Assembly (NCBI GenBank): GCA_964059195.1
Contig: CAXKWD010000002.1
Location: 167,964,559-168,028,558 of the forward strand
Source: Ectobius pallidus
Taxonomy: Eukaryota; Arthropoda; Insecta; Blattodea; Ectobiidae
DNA: 64,000 nucleotides
Direction: 5' to 3'
Shown here piece by piece: positions 1 through 13,545 of the stretch. The first letter of the stretch is position 1. Every line of letters begins with the position of its first letter. Below the pieces are notes generated by a model. It did not search any database. It saw only the letters and a program-made list of their open reading frames with translations, and was not told where the DNA came from. A program made the position numbers and the translations under genes.

Positions 1-1863
1 TTCGCACGTATTTTAAAGTAAATTAATTTCAGTATGATATTTTCAATGTATGGAGGTATGTAATTTTAATACAGTTAAATAAACCAGAATTAGAAATTAA
101 TTATATAGGCCTACATTGTTTCTTTTATTGTAGGTAGTAGTAATAATCTCGAGTAGGATTTATGATGACTTTTCCATGATGTAACAGATTTTGTAAATAA
201 TTATGTTTATAATAACAGTCCTTACAGTACGACAGCCTCTAAATGTTGCTGGAATAAACCTTTGATTTATTTAACTTCTTTCGAGCATCTTTCTGGCCGT
301 TTGCTCTTGCCGTGTGCTCAGGTGTACACATATCATCTGTTTCATTTAATCATTTGTCACATGCAAGTTAAGAGATATCAAATACTATAGGCCTATTAAT
401 ACTACAGATTAGAAGACCGGGCAAATACACTCGATGTACTTGTAACGGTGTTGACATTACTCAAATTTAACAGTCGCTGGTGGGAGCGTATGAACTGAAA
501 GTTTCTAGTAACTTCCCCAATCAGGAGGATCACTGAGAGTTGTTGAATCTGGGTACAATATATCTCTTTAAAGATGCAAGCTGAACTCGAAGAGAACTTC
601 CACCCAAGATGTGCGAATGCATACACATTGTTCTTTTTATCTTTCAAGTGGTTCGTCCGTGTGTACCAGGCTGTGGCTTGTACAGGATTCAAGGACAAAA
701 CAGGTCACACGGAAACGATTAGGCTAGCATCACCCTATAACATTACATAGAACTGTGCTGCTAATGCCGCTGTTACTATTTTTAATGATGAAGTTCCAGC
801 ATGTACTTCGTGTCATAATTGGGACAACGTATGCTACAGTACTGTACGTGTAATAGTTACGCGCAAATGTAGTCTGCAAACTCTAAAATACTGTAACCAT
901 TTCTATAATTCCCTTAAGGGTCTACAAAATTAGGGATGTCGGTCATAAGCGCCAAATTATTCCAGCAAGAATACATGACCGCTCCAACATATTATGTAGA
1001 GTCAAAAATACTGTAGTGAAAAACTTAAAAAGTATACAACATGACTATCCAATACATAGGCTACATACTGTATTCAGTATAAGCTTAATGTATATTATTT
1101 GTAGACTCAAATGTAACTTATTTAATTTTGTCCTGATACAGTCCTCCTTGAACAAGCTTTAAAAATATACCGCCACGGTATATCTGAAGACTTGTTAATC
1201 TCCACGCATTATACACTGCACAAAACTGACAACAGTGAGAAACTGATCCAATGAGTTGTAAGTAAATGAAAACCATAAGCAGTGATTCCAGATTATTTTC
1301 GTTTGGCGATAGGGTCATGTTTTCATTGGTGGTTACTGTGTGGCTACTTTGTCAGTTATGTTATATTATCAGTGGAGCTATTCATGCCTTTATGAGTTAT
1401 GACGAATGGTTGTCACAAATGGAATATTCAGAAATTTAGTAGCAGTCAACTCTTCTTTTTGCTCTTGGAAAGTTTATCTAAGTATTTCACACACAAACTC
1501 CAGCACTAAATTCAGAAAATAAAATTAACTTCTTTATAACCATGATATTAAGCATGTGCCTACATAATTAAAAAAATAAAATATAAAAAAAATAATTAAA
1601 AGCATTATTTCTACTGAATGCTGAGTCAATAGTGGGACATTGATGTATTAAGTTATTAGAAAAGATCATGTTGACGTTGAACCAATTTGTGTCATTGCTT
1701 GCTGTGAAAAATGAACAAACCATTTCCTTTATTGTAGGCTTGATTCAAACATGGCCTGAAATGGGATGTTCGTTGATACAAGATACTGGATGACAACCAT
1801 CTTTGATGATTTTTTGACAACTTTCGGTATGTCGTTAGGCTTAATAAATATTTACTGACAAGT
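1..1863. other. Non-coding, no recognised feature
   Basis: AT-rich sequence with only short open frames, none above about 100 codons and none resembling a known protein. No tRNA, repeat end or splice-consistent exon was recognised. It may be intergenic or intronic. Confidence 0.5.
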
Positions 1864-2245
1864 ATCATAGCAACAGTCGGCCGCGGTGGTCTAGAGGTAG
1901 CGTGCCCGCATCTAGATCCGCAGGCCGCGGGATCAAACCCGGCCGCGGTCGATGGATTTTTCAGGACGTAAAACTCCTGGGCACGGAGTCCTCCGGGAGG
2001 GACTTTAAGCTGGGGGTCCCGTGTCGTAGATTTACGGCACGTAAAAGATCTCCAAGCCTAAATTAGAGCCTCTGGACAAAATTTCTCGGCCAGAGGGGGG
2101 TTGCGAGGCGATGGGCTTACCACCTGTCCGTCTACCCTCTCTCGGAAAATAAGCATATCAAAATTAGTATAGGTAATGAAACCTCCGCTTGGAGGCCCCT
2201 TCGCCCCACCTGGGGATCATAGGGTAATAACAGATCATAGCAACA
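1864..2245 (+). mobile_element. tRNA-derived SINE with 12-bp target-site duplication
   Basis: The element proper runs from 1876 to 2233 and is flanked by identical copies of ATCATAGCAACA (1864-1875 and 2234-2245). The head has an RNA polymerase III A-box-like TGGTCTAGAGG near 1888 and a B-box-like GGATCAAACCC near 1930, the arrangement of a tRNA-derived promoter. The GC-rich body is unlike the AT-rich surroundings. It ends in a short AGGGTAATAAC tail. The perfect duplication shows a complete and fairly recent retroposition. There is no coding capacity, as expected for a SINE mobilised by a partner LINE. Confidence 0.9.
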
Positions 2246-4860
2246 TGTAGGTGGCGCGACTTTGAGATTAAAAGAAGTGAAATGCTCCAAACCAATTAAA
2301 GTGGTGGAAAAATTGAAATATGTTTTTTTTTTTTTTTTTTTTTTAATTTCTTTTTTTTTCTTTTCTTTTCCACATTCGCAATGACAGAGACACTTGTTGC
2401 AACGGTCTTTGTATAGAAAACTGATTTTTTATGTATGTTTATATCTTTGGTTCAAATATGGCATGAAATCTTGCCCAAATTCTGTCGAGCTCGTACATAT
2501 AACTTAATTTAAATAGAAAACTGCTTGATATGTTTTGAGTAAAATGATAGCCTATAGGGACAATACAAACGTCAACATTATCAGTTTCTACTATGATATT
2601 GTTATTACAAATCATAAGCGTCTAACTTACTGCTATAGTAGAGTTTTTCTTTACATACCCAGGCGGCTTCAAAGGAATAAACCATTAACTCCGTGTTTCT
2701 TTATGTTAATTGATCTGACCAATTCGATCTTGGTTTCTGTTTTCCAAAACACAAGCATCGTATCTCATCGTTCTCATCTTTCTCATTGTACAGTGTTCCT
2801 ATATCTCGCTTTAATCGGTTCACACATGTTATTGTTTACTGTTACTAGATCTTGCAACCAAGCGTTTCGCTCCACGCGGAGTTGACGAGTAGCTGACACA
2901 TCCGTCACAGGACATTCTTAAATTTTGATTGGCTGAGGTAACTAGCTGATTGTGCGGCAGACTTTTCGTCCTAACAAAAGGAAGCCGCCTGGCCATGCAA
3001 TGAATAGTTGGACTATACCATAAGTAGAGGAAGTATTGTGTACGACCCAGAAATTCGATGACACGAAGATGGGCGATGACTTTTTCTTACTTTTACTTCT
3101 TCTTTGCACGAAGAAAATGTAATTTTTCGCTATTTTCACGAAACCTGGTGTAACGATTTTGTTAAGCTTATACCTTGAGCTAAGACTATTATTTGAAACA
3201 TTTTTCACTAAAATGCTCTTAAGGGTAGTTACGAAGCAATCATCGTTGCACAACGCAGGCATGAACAATATAACTTTACGTGAGGCTGAATCAACTGAAT
3301 ACACACTCCCAGGAATATGGCCTCTTATTCTTTATCGGCGTGGGAAGCGAGAATGTTGAATTCCCCATATTTAGGGTGGAGAAAAGGCTGTAATGTGCAA
3401 CGTCTGATTCAATAATTTTCCGTTGTGACGGGAAAATATCAAAATAAAGAGGCTAAATTGTGTCCCCTTCGAAGCACTGTGAAGTCTGGCAATACAAAAT
3501 ACAGACATGATGCCTAGGTGGTACAATAATTAAGCATTAATTTCTGTAATGAAGGCGTAGTCCTGTCATGGAAGTTATAACGTACAAAAACGTAGTCCTG
3601 GTAACATACAACAGTATCACAACGTAACCATTGAACTAATGCACAGTTAGACCGCAGAACTGAAATTTATCAATTTCCTTTTATTCAGTTTCTTCAAGAA
3701 GACACTCCAACAGCGGAAGTTTGTGTTATTTGCAAATTTAGTGGCACATACAGGAAATAGTTGATGGCCCTTGCAGTATTTCCGGGTGCTTTGTTGTCAG
3801 AAACTGTAGGTGCTTTTATTATCGGTAATCTATGTTGGAAAGTACAGTATTTGGAAGGCAATGAAATTACCATGTTATTGCACTATAAGGATTCTCCTAA
3901 TATTTGTAACACGAAATACATTAAGGCATTGTTTGAAAACAGAGGAATTACAATAGTACATTACGTTCTTATTGCTCGGTTATTGGTAAATAGTATCGAA
4001 TAGATGCGAATAAAAAAATGCTGTATGTGAATGCTGACGATTGTGCTGTCTGATAAGCAAGGTGTTGTAGATGCTGACGTGTTTTAAATGTTCTGTATTT
4101 CGATCAGTTTTTTACAAGAAGCCCGGTATCATGTTCAGAAAAGCTAAGGATAATAATGTTTACTTTCTTGGACATTCTAATAAGTTTTCAAACATGATAG
4201 TCCTATGTTACAGGTAGGCCTGTATTATTATTGCACATATCCTTCGTTTGTATGCAAGAAAATCGTGTTATAGCCTATCTCCATTGTTCTGCATACCTCA
4301 GATCGTGGTAAAACTTAACAAATGTTATTACTTTATTGAGCGAAAAATAGATTGGACTGCATTATTGTATTACTATTTTTTCTCAAATTATGTATTTTGT
4401 ACAGTTTTGGTTTTATGTGAAAATACATTACTGTGCATAATTTTAAGGCATTCTTTTTATCTCTCAAATGCGTTTTGCTGTAAGCCTAAAGTGCTGAACC
4501 TTGAAGGTTTTACTTTCTCTGGCCATAACCACAGGTCTACAGTGGAGGCAGTAGTGTGTTCGATCCTAAAATTGTGTAGAGTGTTCAGCATTAATATGCG
4601 TTTGGAGGTCCCCAGAATAAGAAAGAAAATAGTAATTTCGCAAAAATGTGTGTCTGTCCATCTCTGTCAATTGAGAGCATCGCTCGAAAAAGAAAATGTA
4701 AATTCTCATTAAGTATCTCCAGGAATGTGATACAACCATTTTGACGACTATCTTGCTCTTAATACTACCCTGCATAAGGAAGAGTTAGGTTTTTTGGTTG
4801 AGTGTTTCTGTAAGTGGCTCTAAGATTTTATTTGGTTAGTTTTATAGGTTGGTTTGTTTT
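2246..4860. other. Non-coding; poly-T tract and unrecognised ORFs
   Basis: A T-rich tract (about 2323-2369) follows the SINE. Open frames at 2535-2885 (+), 2942-3304 (-) and 4248-4712 (+, 154 codons) exist, but their translations have no recognisable domain and no family resemblance. In AT-rich DNA such frames are expected by chance. The 154-codon frame is the longest unexplained one here. Confidence 0.45.
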
Positions 4861-4867
4861 GTGGTTG

Positions 4868-4985
4868 TTTAACGATGGGTGTCTACCGTAACTTAGGCCT
4901 GTGACAATCACGCCGGAATTTTGTCACGCGGGTTTTCTTTTACATGCCTGCAAATCCACAGACGTATGCACATATGCGCACACAT
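4868..4985 (+). repeat. Dispersed repeat family R1, copy 1
   Basis: Shares with 19295-19390 and 22748-22870 a diverged core: TACCGTAACTTA, then a purine-rich stretch, then CGCCGGA, then TTCTTTTACATGCCTG followed by AAATC. All three copies lie in the same orientation. The family is probably a SINE or the end of another retroelement. The 22748 copy continues into a B-box-like GGGATCAAACC. No target duplication was found here. Confidence 0.6.
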
Positions 4986-5071
4986 ATGATGGGCACAGAA
5001 GCCCAGCGCCGTATTTGACAGACTGCACCACCCAATCCGAAGATTTTGTGTAAATATTCGTACTAACTGCA

Positions 5072-5725
5072 TATAGGCCCAGGGCCGTGGAAAGAAAGCT
5101 AGGGCCCCAGGGAAAAAATTTCCCGGGCCCCCGTCAAATATTAAATTCACTACCAAACTCGCCCTTTATAATGTATGCAACAAAAAGATTATGTAATGTC
5201 TGTCTGTCCGTGTGTCTGTAAGCGAGAAAACTCAAATACGCTTTATCGGATTTTCATAAAACTTGGTATACCATTTGTAACGCCCATGGGACGAAGCCTA
5301 TTGATTTTGGACCAAATCGGTTAACTGTTGCCGGGCAGGAAACGGAAAAATACATTAAAATGTCCTAATTAGGAACAATTTTATCTGTGTGTACTAGTTT
5401 AATGTTTTGAAAATAATGATTTTAAATGCCGAACATTAGTGAGGCCTACTGTTGAGTCCAAAAGAATTTGTGCTTCTACTTTTCAGAAATAGCAATTTTT
5501 CTTCAAGAGTAATCCGTTTCAGATTAACTGATAATTCCGTGTCACCGTTATACGACAGGACAATGCAGATAAAATAAACACATAGAACATAACTTAAGCT
5601 GTTTATTGACTCATAACCAATTTTATTTTAGAGTAAATTTAGAATGTATAAAATAAAACCTGGTCGGCCGGGCCCCGGGGCTGCAGCCCCGGCTGCCCCT
5701 TCCTCTCGTCGGGCCTGTATAGGCC
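5072..5725. mobile_element. hAT-like non-autonomous DNA transposon (638 bp)
   Basis: The element (5080-5717) begins CAGGGCCGTGG and ends CGTCGGGCCTG, a short imperfect inverted terminus. It is flanked by identical 8-bp copies of TATAGGCC (5072-5079 and 5718-5725). An 8-bp duplication with CAGGG-type ends is the hallmark of hAT elements. GC-rich subterminal blocks with GGGCCC occur at both ends. There is no transposase frame, so it would depend on a relative. The same CAGGGCCGT start is seen in the element at 51292. Confidence 0.75.
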
Positions 5726-6130
5726 TGCTATGACAACGCTTTTGTCGAAACAAATTCTTCGTTGAAATTGTCTGAAGGGTAATTACAAGCTGATCTTCCA
5801 AGTCGTGCCTCTCCAACAACACGGCTCTGCCTGAGATATAGCTGTCGGAATGTGAAGTGAAAAATATCACTGGCCATATTCAGGGTAGAGAAAGCCGTGG
5901 GAGTGTTTTACATAAACTGTTTTCCCGCAGTTTTCATGAGACGTTCCGTTGAATAGGTAATTTTGAATCTTGTTAAAACAATTATGCATTAAATTAGAAG
6001 GACTATATGCTGATTTTATAGGTAAAGTTCAGTTATTATAGTACCGTGACTCATTTCTTTGTTGAGAACTGTTTTGCTTGCATAATGATCATGATCGTAA
6101 TAGAGGGAGAAATGTGTTCTCCTGTGACTA
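5726..6130. other. Non-coding spacer
   Basis: No gene or repeat end was recognised between the hAT-like element and the 5S-like segment. Confidence 0.45.
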
Positions 6131-6206
6131 GTGGTGGTACCACTTCCAAGCTGTTCGGTAAGTTAAGCAACGCTATTTTGGAATATAATTTGGATGGTAA
6201 CCACTA
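6131..6206 (+). repeat. Possible 5S rRNA-derived segment (SINE3-type or pseudogene)
   Basis: The segment contains AGTTAAGCAACG (6160-6171) and, 18 bases later, TTGGATGGTAACC (6190-6202). In eukaryotic 5S rRNA the internal promoter reads close to AAGTTAAGCAAC, then later TTGGATGGGTGACC, in the same order and at similar spacing. The match outside these blocks is weak. It could be a decayed 5S pseudogene, the head of a 5S-derived SINE, or coincidence. Confidence 0.4.
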
Positions 6207-6544
6207 CCTTCACCTCTGACTCTGTTAAATGAAGCATACAGGAATAGTGGCTGGATTCTAAGGTGGTTCCCAAAGCGTTGGTAGTTCCGGGTACTGAGAC
6301 GGCCCACACTAGAATAAGCTAACATCTCATCTAGAGAACGAGTAATCGGGAAAGAGCGCATATAAAGCCGAGGTCGTAGCGTATAACAAAAAAGAGGATT
6401 TACCTTTTCTTGTTTACTAGCGGAATCTGATATTTTTGTCACCAACACTTTTCACATAGGTGCCGAAACCTCAGTTGTTTCTGTTGACACGTGCTCAGCA
6501 TAGAACAGCTATGAATAACCCTAAAAATAACACATGTACGGTGA

Positions 6545-7303
6545 GTGATGATTAGACTTCGGATTTTAGGTAAAAACCTATTTTAATCCTTAAGTGATAT
6601 ATGGACAAAAACTTGTATATGCATGTTTCATAAGTGACTATGCCTAAAACCGATACTTTTATAGGACCTAAAACAGCCTATTTTTACGTTATAGCCTAAT
6701 ATTGCCTTTTTGCTTGTTTTACCTCTAAAGTTCAAAATAAGTTACTTTTAGTTATAAATTCTAGCATTTATTTTCAGTTCATACTAAATGTTTAGCTCGG
6801 AATGTGCAGTACATGACACATTTGTGACGTGGTAAAATAGTCAGAAATGTTTCGTCTTCAGTAGAAAAGTTTCTTGGAATTCCCAAGAAAATGTAGTGTT
6901 TTTCTCCCGACTCCCACAACCAGTAACAAAAACAAAACAAACAAAAAACTTCTCTGAATCACTATGGGATACTAGGGGTTGAATATGCTAGCGAGCATAG
7001 CTTCTGGGCGCAGGGATTAGGTTTTCACTGTTATGGTATTAATACAGGCTCTAGTAATAGGTCTATATAATTCTCTGTACCATAGGCCTATATCTGTGTT
7101 TTTATCATGATTATTGATTAATGGTGACCAATAAATGTAATATTTTGCATTGGAATTGAGATTTTTCAGAAAATCGGCAACTTAACAATTTTATAAGAGA
7201 CTATTTTACGATTTTTAGAACCTATTTTCAAATTTTTAGAGCCTATTTTAGGTACCTAAAACAGCATTTTTAGCGACTTAAAAGTCCGAAGTCTAGTGAT
7301 GAT
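6545..7303. mobile_element. hAT-like MITE (743 bp) with 8-bp duplication
   Basis: The element (6553-7295) starts TAGACTTCGGA and ends TCCGAAGTCTA, an 11-bp perfect terminal inverted repeat. Its flanks are identical copies of GTGATGAT (6545-6552 and 7296-7303). The interior is rich in short CCTATTTTA/TAGGTAAAAA motifs in both orientations. There is no transposase frame. The 8-bp duplication supports the hAT superfamily. Confidence 0.85.
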
Positions 7304-10300
7304 CATATGTTAACACTGAAAACGACAAAGGCTCTCCTTTCAACCCTTTAATCCTTTTGGATACAACAGTTTGCTTTAAAATGGCACAGACATTTACATT
7401 TCATGCAAAACTGCAGAATTTTGACTTCTTTTGCAGTGTGGCATGGTTTTACCACAGATTGTGAGAAATTAAAACGGGTAAAGGGTAGACTATAGCCTTG
7501 CTAGAAATATTTTCAAAATTCAGTTTTTGCAGTAAAAAAGTTAAGAAAGTTTCAAATTATTATATCATGTGAATGAACATAGAGTAACTGAAAGTGTCAT
7601 CGTTTTTCTTTAAGAGCCCGTTTTCGTATTAGGGCCGTTCTAAAATTAAAAAAAAAAAAATGGCGTTTTGGTGTCACAGGCCTGAAAAAGACACTTCTCG
7701 TTGAGATATCAAACAATTTGTATTTTTCAGATTTCGCCCCAAACCCATATGAGTTTCTGCACCACCCTAAATAATTCTGTGTATATATCGTGGAACGTAA
7801 CGTTCATGTTTATGTAAAAAAAAAACGTGGGAAAAAGTAAGGAGTGTGACTGTCACAACCCATATTCTGCGTCCAACATTTTCACTTCTTGACATGAGAA
7901 AGGCCCAAAATGAATCGTCATTCGCGGATGAATGTTAGCTCAACATCCAAATGAAACTGTAGGCCCCTATAGAGGATGTTTCAAAATAAATAAATAAATA
8001 AAATTTAAAAAAAATAAAAAAAATCCGAGCCAGGAAGTTCATTTGAATCTTTGTCACAGAAAACCGTGATAAGGAGTGTTACTCGGTCTAGTGCTTCCCA
8101 AAGAAGAATTAAGGGATGGGGAGGTGGGTGATGTAGTGGGGATGACGTATTGCGTCATCTTTTCCCCCCTACGACCGATTTTCGACCAGACATCGAGGAG
8201 GGAGGACAGCAAGAAAAGTGAAAATAAGATTGAGGAAAATTTTTTGGGTAACACTCCGTGCGTAAATTGCTGTGTCACGTTTTTTGTAAACTATTTTCAT
8301 TCGTCTCCAGCATTTCAAGACAAAGGCATTGCTATCTTACAACACCTCAGTCCATTTCTACTGAAAACATGTTGAAATAGAACATGAACAGTGGTAACAC
8401 TCATTGCAAATTCAATACGTTCCATCAACTTCAAAAACTGATATACAATCATAAAACGAGAAAACTCACGATTCCTATGCGGTTTCGTAAACTAGTACGA
8501 TAGTGGTATGATGCCATGGAAAACAAGTCGTTCAGAAAAACCGAAGTTGAATGTTCAAACCGGGATTCCTGTCGAAGAGGCAAAACGGCAATTTGTTTGT
8601 GAGAAATTATTAATCAAATAAAATACAATATTGGAAGCCTATAAAAAGAGTTTGAGGCGCACAGTATGTTCTGAGTTCTGTGGAGATTGAATTTTCATAT
8701 CTTGTAAATTAATTTAAATATGTACAAGATACGTTTGAACTAGAGAAGGCAAAGAGTTCTGTTGATAAGTGTTAACGTGTTCAGACAATATACATTGATT
8801 CGCCAGGTCAGCCATCCAGACACACAGCTGCTCTTTGCCGCTTCATCCTATAGTAGTGTCCTTCGGTTCCATGAAAGACTTGGGTTGTATAATGCGTCTA
8901 CTTCAGGAAATACGTGGCTGGAAGGGGAAGGTTAGCACGCCTGTGTGAAGGTAGGACTTAAGTCTTTGTTCATTGCATACCATTCACTCTGACAGACGAG
9001 GAATCAGGAATGAGTAAAATTTAATTCAAAAGGATGCAACAAACTGCTCCCAGGTTAGCAACATTGCATGCGAGTTATCGGAAATTGTTGCTAACTCAGT
9101 TGCACATCTTGTGAGGTGTAGGTTCATGTCGTGTACCGATGCTGTCGAAATTGATTCTGGAAACTTGTGCCAGCTTTTCATTTAAGAATACAGACATTAC
9201 GTCATGCATGCTTTTATTATCAAAATGACGTTGACAGTATTACATACGCAATTAACCAACCTCAGCTGTTAAAAATTACGTATTAGAAACAGATAGGCAA
9301 CAGTTGCACCGTAGGCTATAGAGTACAGAATAACATTACGTAAAAACATAAAACGGTAATCTTGCCTTAAAATCAGGTGTACTTTTATTGCAGATTTTTG
9401 AACGTTACTCTGATAATTATGGTAATCTTGTGATAATGAATTTTTTCATTGTCAGTGCGTTGAAATCTACCTGTGGTGAATAAATTGTAAATTGAGGAGT
9501 TATATGTACAAGGGGCTTATGCCTGTATATGCCTCTTTAGAGATAATGCATGTTCTTGTTCCCCATGGTCCTGTTGGCTAACCTGTAAATTTTCGTTTCG
9601 ATATCTCGACATGTAAAGGGTTGGTGCTCTTTCGAAAAAATGGAGAACATTTCATAGTTTAGGCGAATATATAGAAATAATCAAGAACTGTCAACAAAAC
9701 CCCACATCCTTTGTAGTTCTAAATGGTGCAGATATATTGAAGAATTGTAATTCTGAACTCGAGGAACTTTTTCCACAGAAACCCAAAAGTAGAAATTCAA
9801 GTTTCCAAATACAATCCTATCAAATAATGGCATTTTCTCAACATGGCGGAGTGGGAATGTGCGGTTCATATTTTGGTTCTTATGAATCATTTTCCTTTAC
9901 AAAAGAATCTCCTTAAATTTCATTGAATTTAAACCTACAACTAATTGCCACTGTTCAACTGAATACAGCTAAGGAAAATTACATAAGGAATCTTTTCAGA
10001 CTCCTCAGGAGTCAGGATGGTTTGAAGACATATTCTCCAGAGCCAATCAACAAGGTCAGAGTGAAGCGGGAGCAAACTCTGATTCAAGTGATGGACACTT
10101 ATCTGTAGACATGTAGTTTAATATATTGTTAGTTTCATTGAACTGGTAAAAAACTTTGTATACATTGATCCGTAGATAAGCTGAGAAGTGAGAAGTTTAA
10201 AATACTGTTTTTTTTTTCTTCTTTCTTCATTGAACTGTTATATGAATCTGCACTGGACGTTTCAGTTTGTGTTCACTAACTTTTCCAGTTATTATTAAAC

Positions 10301-12626
10301 ATTAAAAAATAAATGTCTGGCATATAATTTGATTATGAACATCATATTATATATTCACACAAGACTTATATGTAAAAAGGGCATATAAAAACATATTTTA
10401 TAATATATATATATTTTATGTGTAAAACAAAACTTAAACCCATTATAAATGGTTTCATTCGGTTAATGTCAGTGCTTTGCTCATCTTTATTATATATTTG
10501 AAAAAATAAATCAATAACACAGGTTTTCAACGACATGTTAACATGGTTTTCTGTTATACGCCCTTTGTACATATAACTCCTCAATTATAACCTAGAGCGT
10601 AAATCAATAATTTATTTTAATATTTAACTAGGTGTTAAGTACTGTATGTCATTTTATCCCGATTCAGGTGGATTTATATTTCAAGGGTGTTCGGTATTGT
10701 AATTAACTATATTTGTCATTTCGTTCATATCAAGACACGTTTTTAGACTTTGCCTATAAAAGATTTAAAAGGTTTGATTGTGACCTAGAAATTACTGTTT
10801 TTGTTTACTTTGCGGTTGAATCGTGAAGTAATGCCATTAAATATATACTTTGATAAAGGATCTGGGAGACAAAATATCTCGCCTAAATGAATTGAGCGAA
10901 TAATCCACTGTATTAAGTAATATGTAGGCGGATTATTTATTTATTTGTTTATTTATTCTTTCTTTCTTTTCCTATGTATATTCCAGACTAGGATAGTCAG
11001 AAACACAGTAGAATGCTAATATATATATAGCTCAGCATTGTAGTTATGTTAGACCTGCCGTACTCTGCAAATAATGCATGTAAAATAAGCTGCAATCAGC
11101 GGAAATTGGAGTTGATCCTGAAACTTTATACGAATGCCTTTCAGATGTCCTTGGGCATGCACGTGTATATTGCGAATTTTTAACCCACTATCAGAGTCTG
11201 CAAAAGCTAAACATCAAAAGAACCATTGCAATAATTTATATTATATTTCCAATTAGACCTACACTATTTATAATAAAAATATATTGATTGTTAAATATTA
11301 AATAAGCAATTAATGCCTTTAAATAAGTTTATTGTAAAGAAATTAAACTTACCAATACTAAAAAATTAAAATAATATAAATCCAAAAATAAACGTCAATA
11401 CTGTATTATATTGTCTTGTACTTCGCGTATCTAATGTAGTTTTGTCTCCAGCGCAGTTTTGCTTAGGGTAAAAGTTAATCAAATTGTAATTAATATTCCA
11501 CCTGTTAAATACCGTAATAGTTTTTACTTATATGATTTTATCTAATTAAGACTAATGACTACTGGCCTTAAACCCAAGAATTCAAACATTTTAATTTATA
11601 GCCACTGGCTGGATAGGTAATCAACTGCATGACTTCCAGGAAGAGGTGTAATCGATTTGTATGACGTTCGCTTTCAGGCTGTAAGGTCATCATCGCTCGT
11701 CAATCAGACACAGTGTCCATTTTAACCTATTTCCCCAACCCCCCCAAAAATGTCTTCAGATATCGGTATCCAGTCGAACAGTGTGTGTGTATCTGTGTCG
11801 CTTAGTGTACACGTATTAAGTGCAATTATATAATTTTATGCACGAATATGCACCCAGGAAAAATATTTACCACATTTTGCTACTGCTAAAAATATATTAA
11901 GCTTCTCTTTTTCCCTTGTCACATCTGTATAGAGTGAAATATGTCTCAGGAGCTTCCAAATTGGCACTTAACACATTTAACCCCAAACGTGTACCTAACA
12001 CATGCGTGCACTAAGCTATTGATATGATTAATAAATTGCATAATATTCCTAAAACCATTGCCCTCTACCACGTGTTCAATACTTTTCTCCTCTAATATGC
12101 ACTATAGTATCCTCTACTGTAAATATTGTAGTGAAGCTCATATATCTATACTGAGTTATCAATATTCATCGTATTTTCCTGGGTGAAAATAGTAGCCTAC
12201 TTGTAGCACAACAATGCTTTTCAGCAGGTAGGTATCTCTTTTCCGTAGGAGAGCAAATTTTAGTTTAGGAATTTAGGTCTAAGCCAAGCAAAAATTATAC
12301 CATACCTTAAGTCATTCGTATTAAGTACGAAAGGCAGTTGAGGATGTTATCATTGTACGTCCTCATTGTGAAATTTCGCCTATTACATTTTTGCACTTCA
12401 TTTGGAATTGCCGAGTTTAAGATTACTAGGGATTACAGTAATTACGATATCCATAGTCCTGCTCGTACCACATTGCCAACTTGAGCGAAGATGAGACTTG
12501 TAATGCTACCTGACCAATCGGAAAAGCGTCCTGACTGGACCAAAATAAACTTATCATAGGTAATCCTACGAGAGTTTACGAATTTATCTGGTGAAACTCA
12601 TAAACTCGAGTTGGATTTATTAAGAC
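7304..12626. other. Long non-coding stretch
   Basis: About 5.3 kb without a supportable gene. It contains A-runs (about 7649-7661), an (AAAT)-type run near 7988-8003, T-rich microsatellite-like DNA around 10933-10975, and many short frames. The frames at 8054-8278 (-), 8076-8375 (+), 9681-9890 (-) and 9923-10108 (+) are not recognisable proteins. Confidence 0.45.
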
Positions 12627-12882
12627 TATTCCATGAATAAAAAACTCTGAGACCCGAAGGGAAAAGACCACGAGGAAGACCTAGACGTCGGTGGGAGGAC
12701 AATCTTAGAATGGATTTAAGGGAAATAGGATGATTGGATGGAGTTAGCACAGAATAGGGTTGAATGGGGGACAATGATCCCTCGGGTTCCATAAAATAGA
12801 TAATATTCCTTTAGCGGGCTGAGGAATTGTCTATTGCCATTGAGTAAGAAAGTAAGTAAGTAAGTATTCCATGAATAAAAAA
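12627..12882 (+). mobile_element. 5'-truncated LINE insertion with 18-bp duplication
   Basis: The insert (12645-12864) is flanked by identical 18-bp copies of TATTCCATGAATAAAAAA (12627-12644, 12865-12882). The + strand reads RPEGKRPRGRPRRRWEDNL followed by RMDLREIG, then decays with stops. This is the C-terminal tail typical of insect RTE-like LINE ORF2 proteins. The 3' end carries a (TAAG)n tail. Severe 5' truncation plus a long duplication is the signature of target-primed reverse transcription. A longer relative with the same 3' end lies at 62448-63055. Confidence 0.9.
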
Positions 12883-13406
12883 GTAACGGGTTACACAAAT
12901 AATAAAATATTTTCACGCTTTGTTATATAAAAACAAAACTAACAGCTGCGAGTTCACGGCATACTAGGAATCAACCATCCATGAATAGATTCGAGTTACC
13001 ATGTTGTGACCAATGTTACCAGTAGTGCAACCTAATTCAGGTAAGCCAACAGCAGAACAGAATAAAAGCACACGAACTGGCTTGAACCGAATCGAAATTG
13101 TTTTTAAATAATATACATTTATATTATTGCAATTTGTGTTTTCATTCTGCTTAAAGGCAGCATGTGACGTACTAATCACCTGCTTTACGTATCCAGCAAC
13201 GAGCTGGCATTTTGTCAGATAAAATTTCATTCTTGCGATCCGAGGAAGGATATTATAAGATAATCGATCGTGATTGGTCTATATCAGAGGAATTGCTAAA
13301 CCTTACTGGTCAATAAAAAATACGCGGCGTTGTCCACATAATACTCTGACTGTCGGATGAGTAACTTAATACCATCAACGTAAATTTTTAGTATAACTCC
13401 ATATGG
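12883..13406. other. Non-coding spacer
   Basis: Short frames only, the longest on the minus strand at 12964-13230, with no recognised product. Confidence 0.45.
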
Positions 13407-13514
13407 ATATTTTATTTATTTATTTAACCTGGCGGATTTAAGACCATAAGGCCTTCTCTACCACTCAGCCAGGGCAAAAACATGAAATACATAATAATAA
13501 TAATAATAATAACA

Positions 13515-13545
<31 letters not shown>

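Noticed and set aside
4248..4712. 154-codon plus-strand open frame
   Set aside because: AT-rich, Cys/Leu/Tyr-rich translation, no domain and no splice or promoter context. A frame of this size is plausible by chance in 64 kb of AT-rich DNA.
9923..10108. 61-codon frame with LKTYSPEPINKVRVKREQ
   Set aside because: No recognisable family and no splice sites, although the composition looks protein-like. Too short to support.
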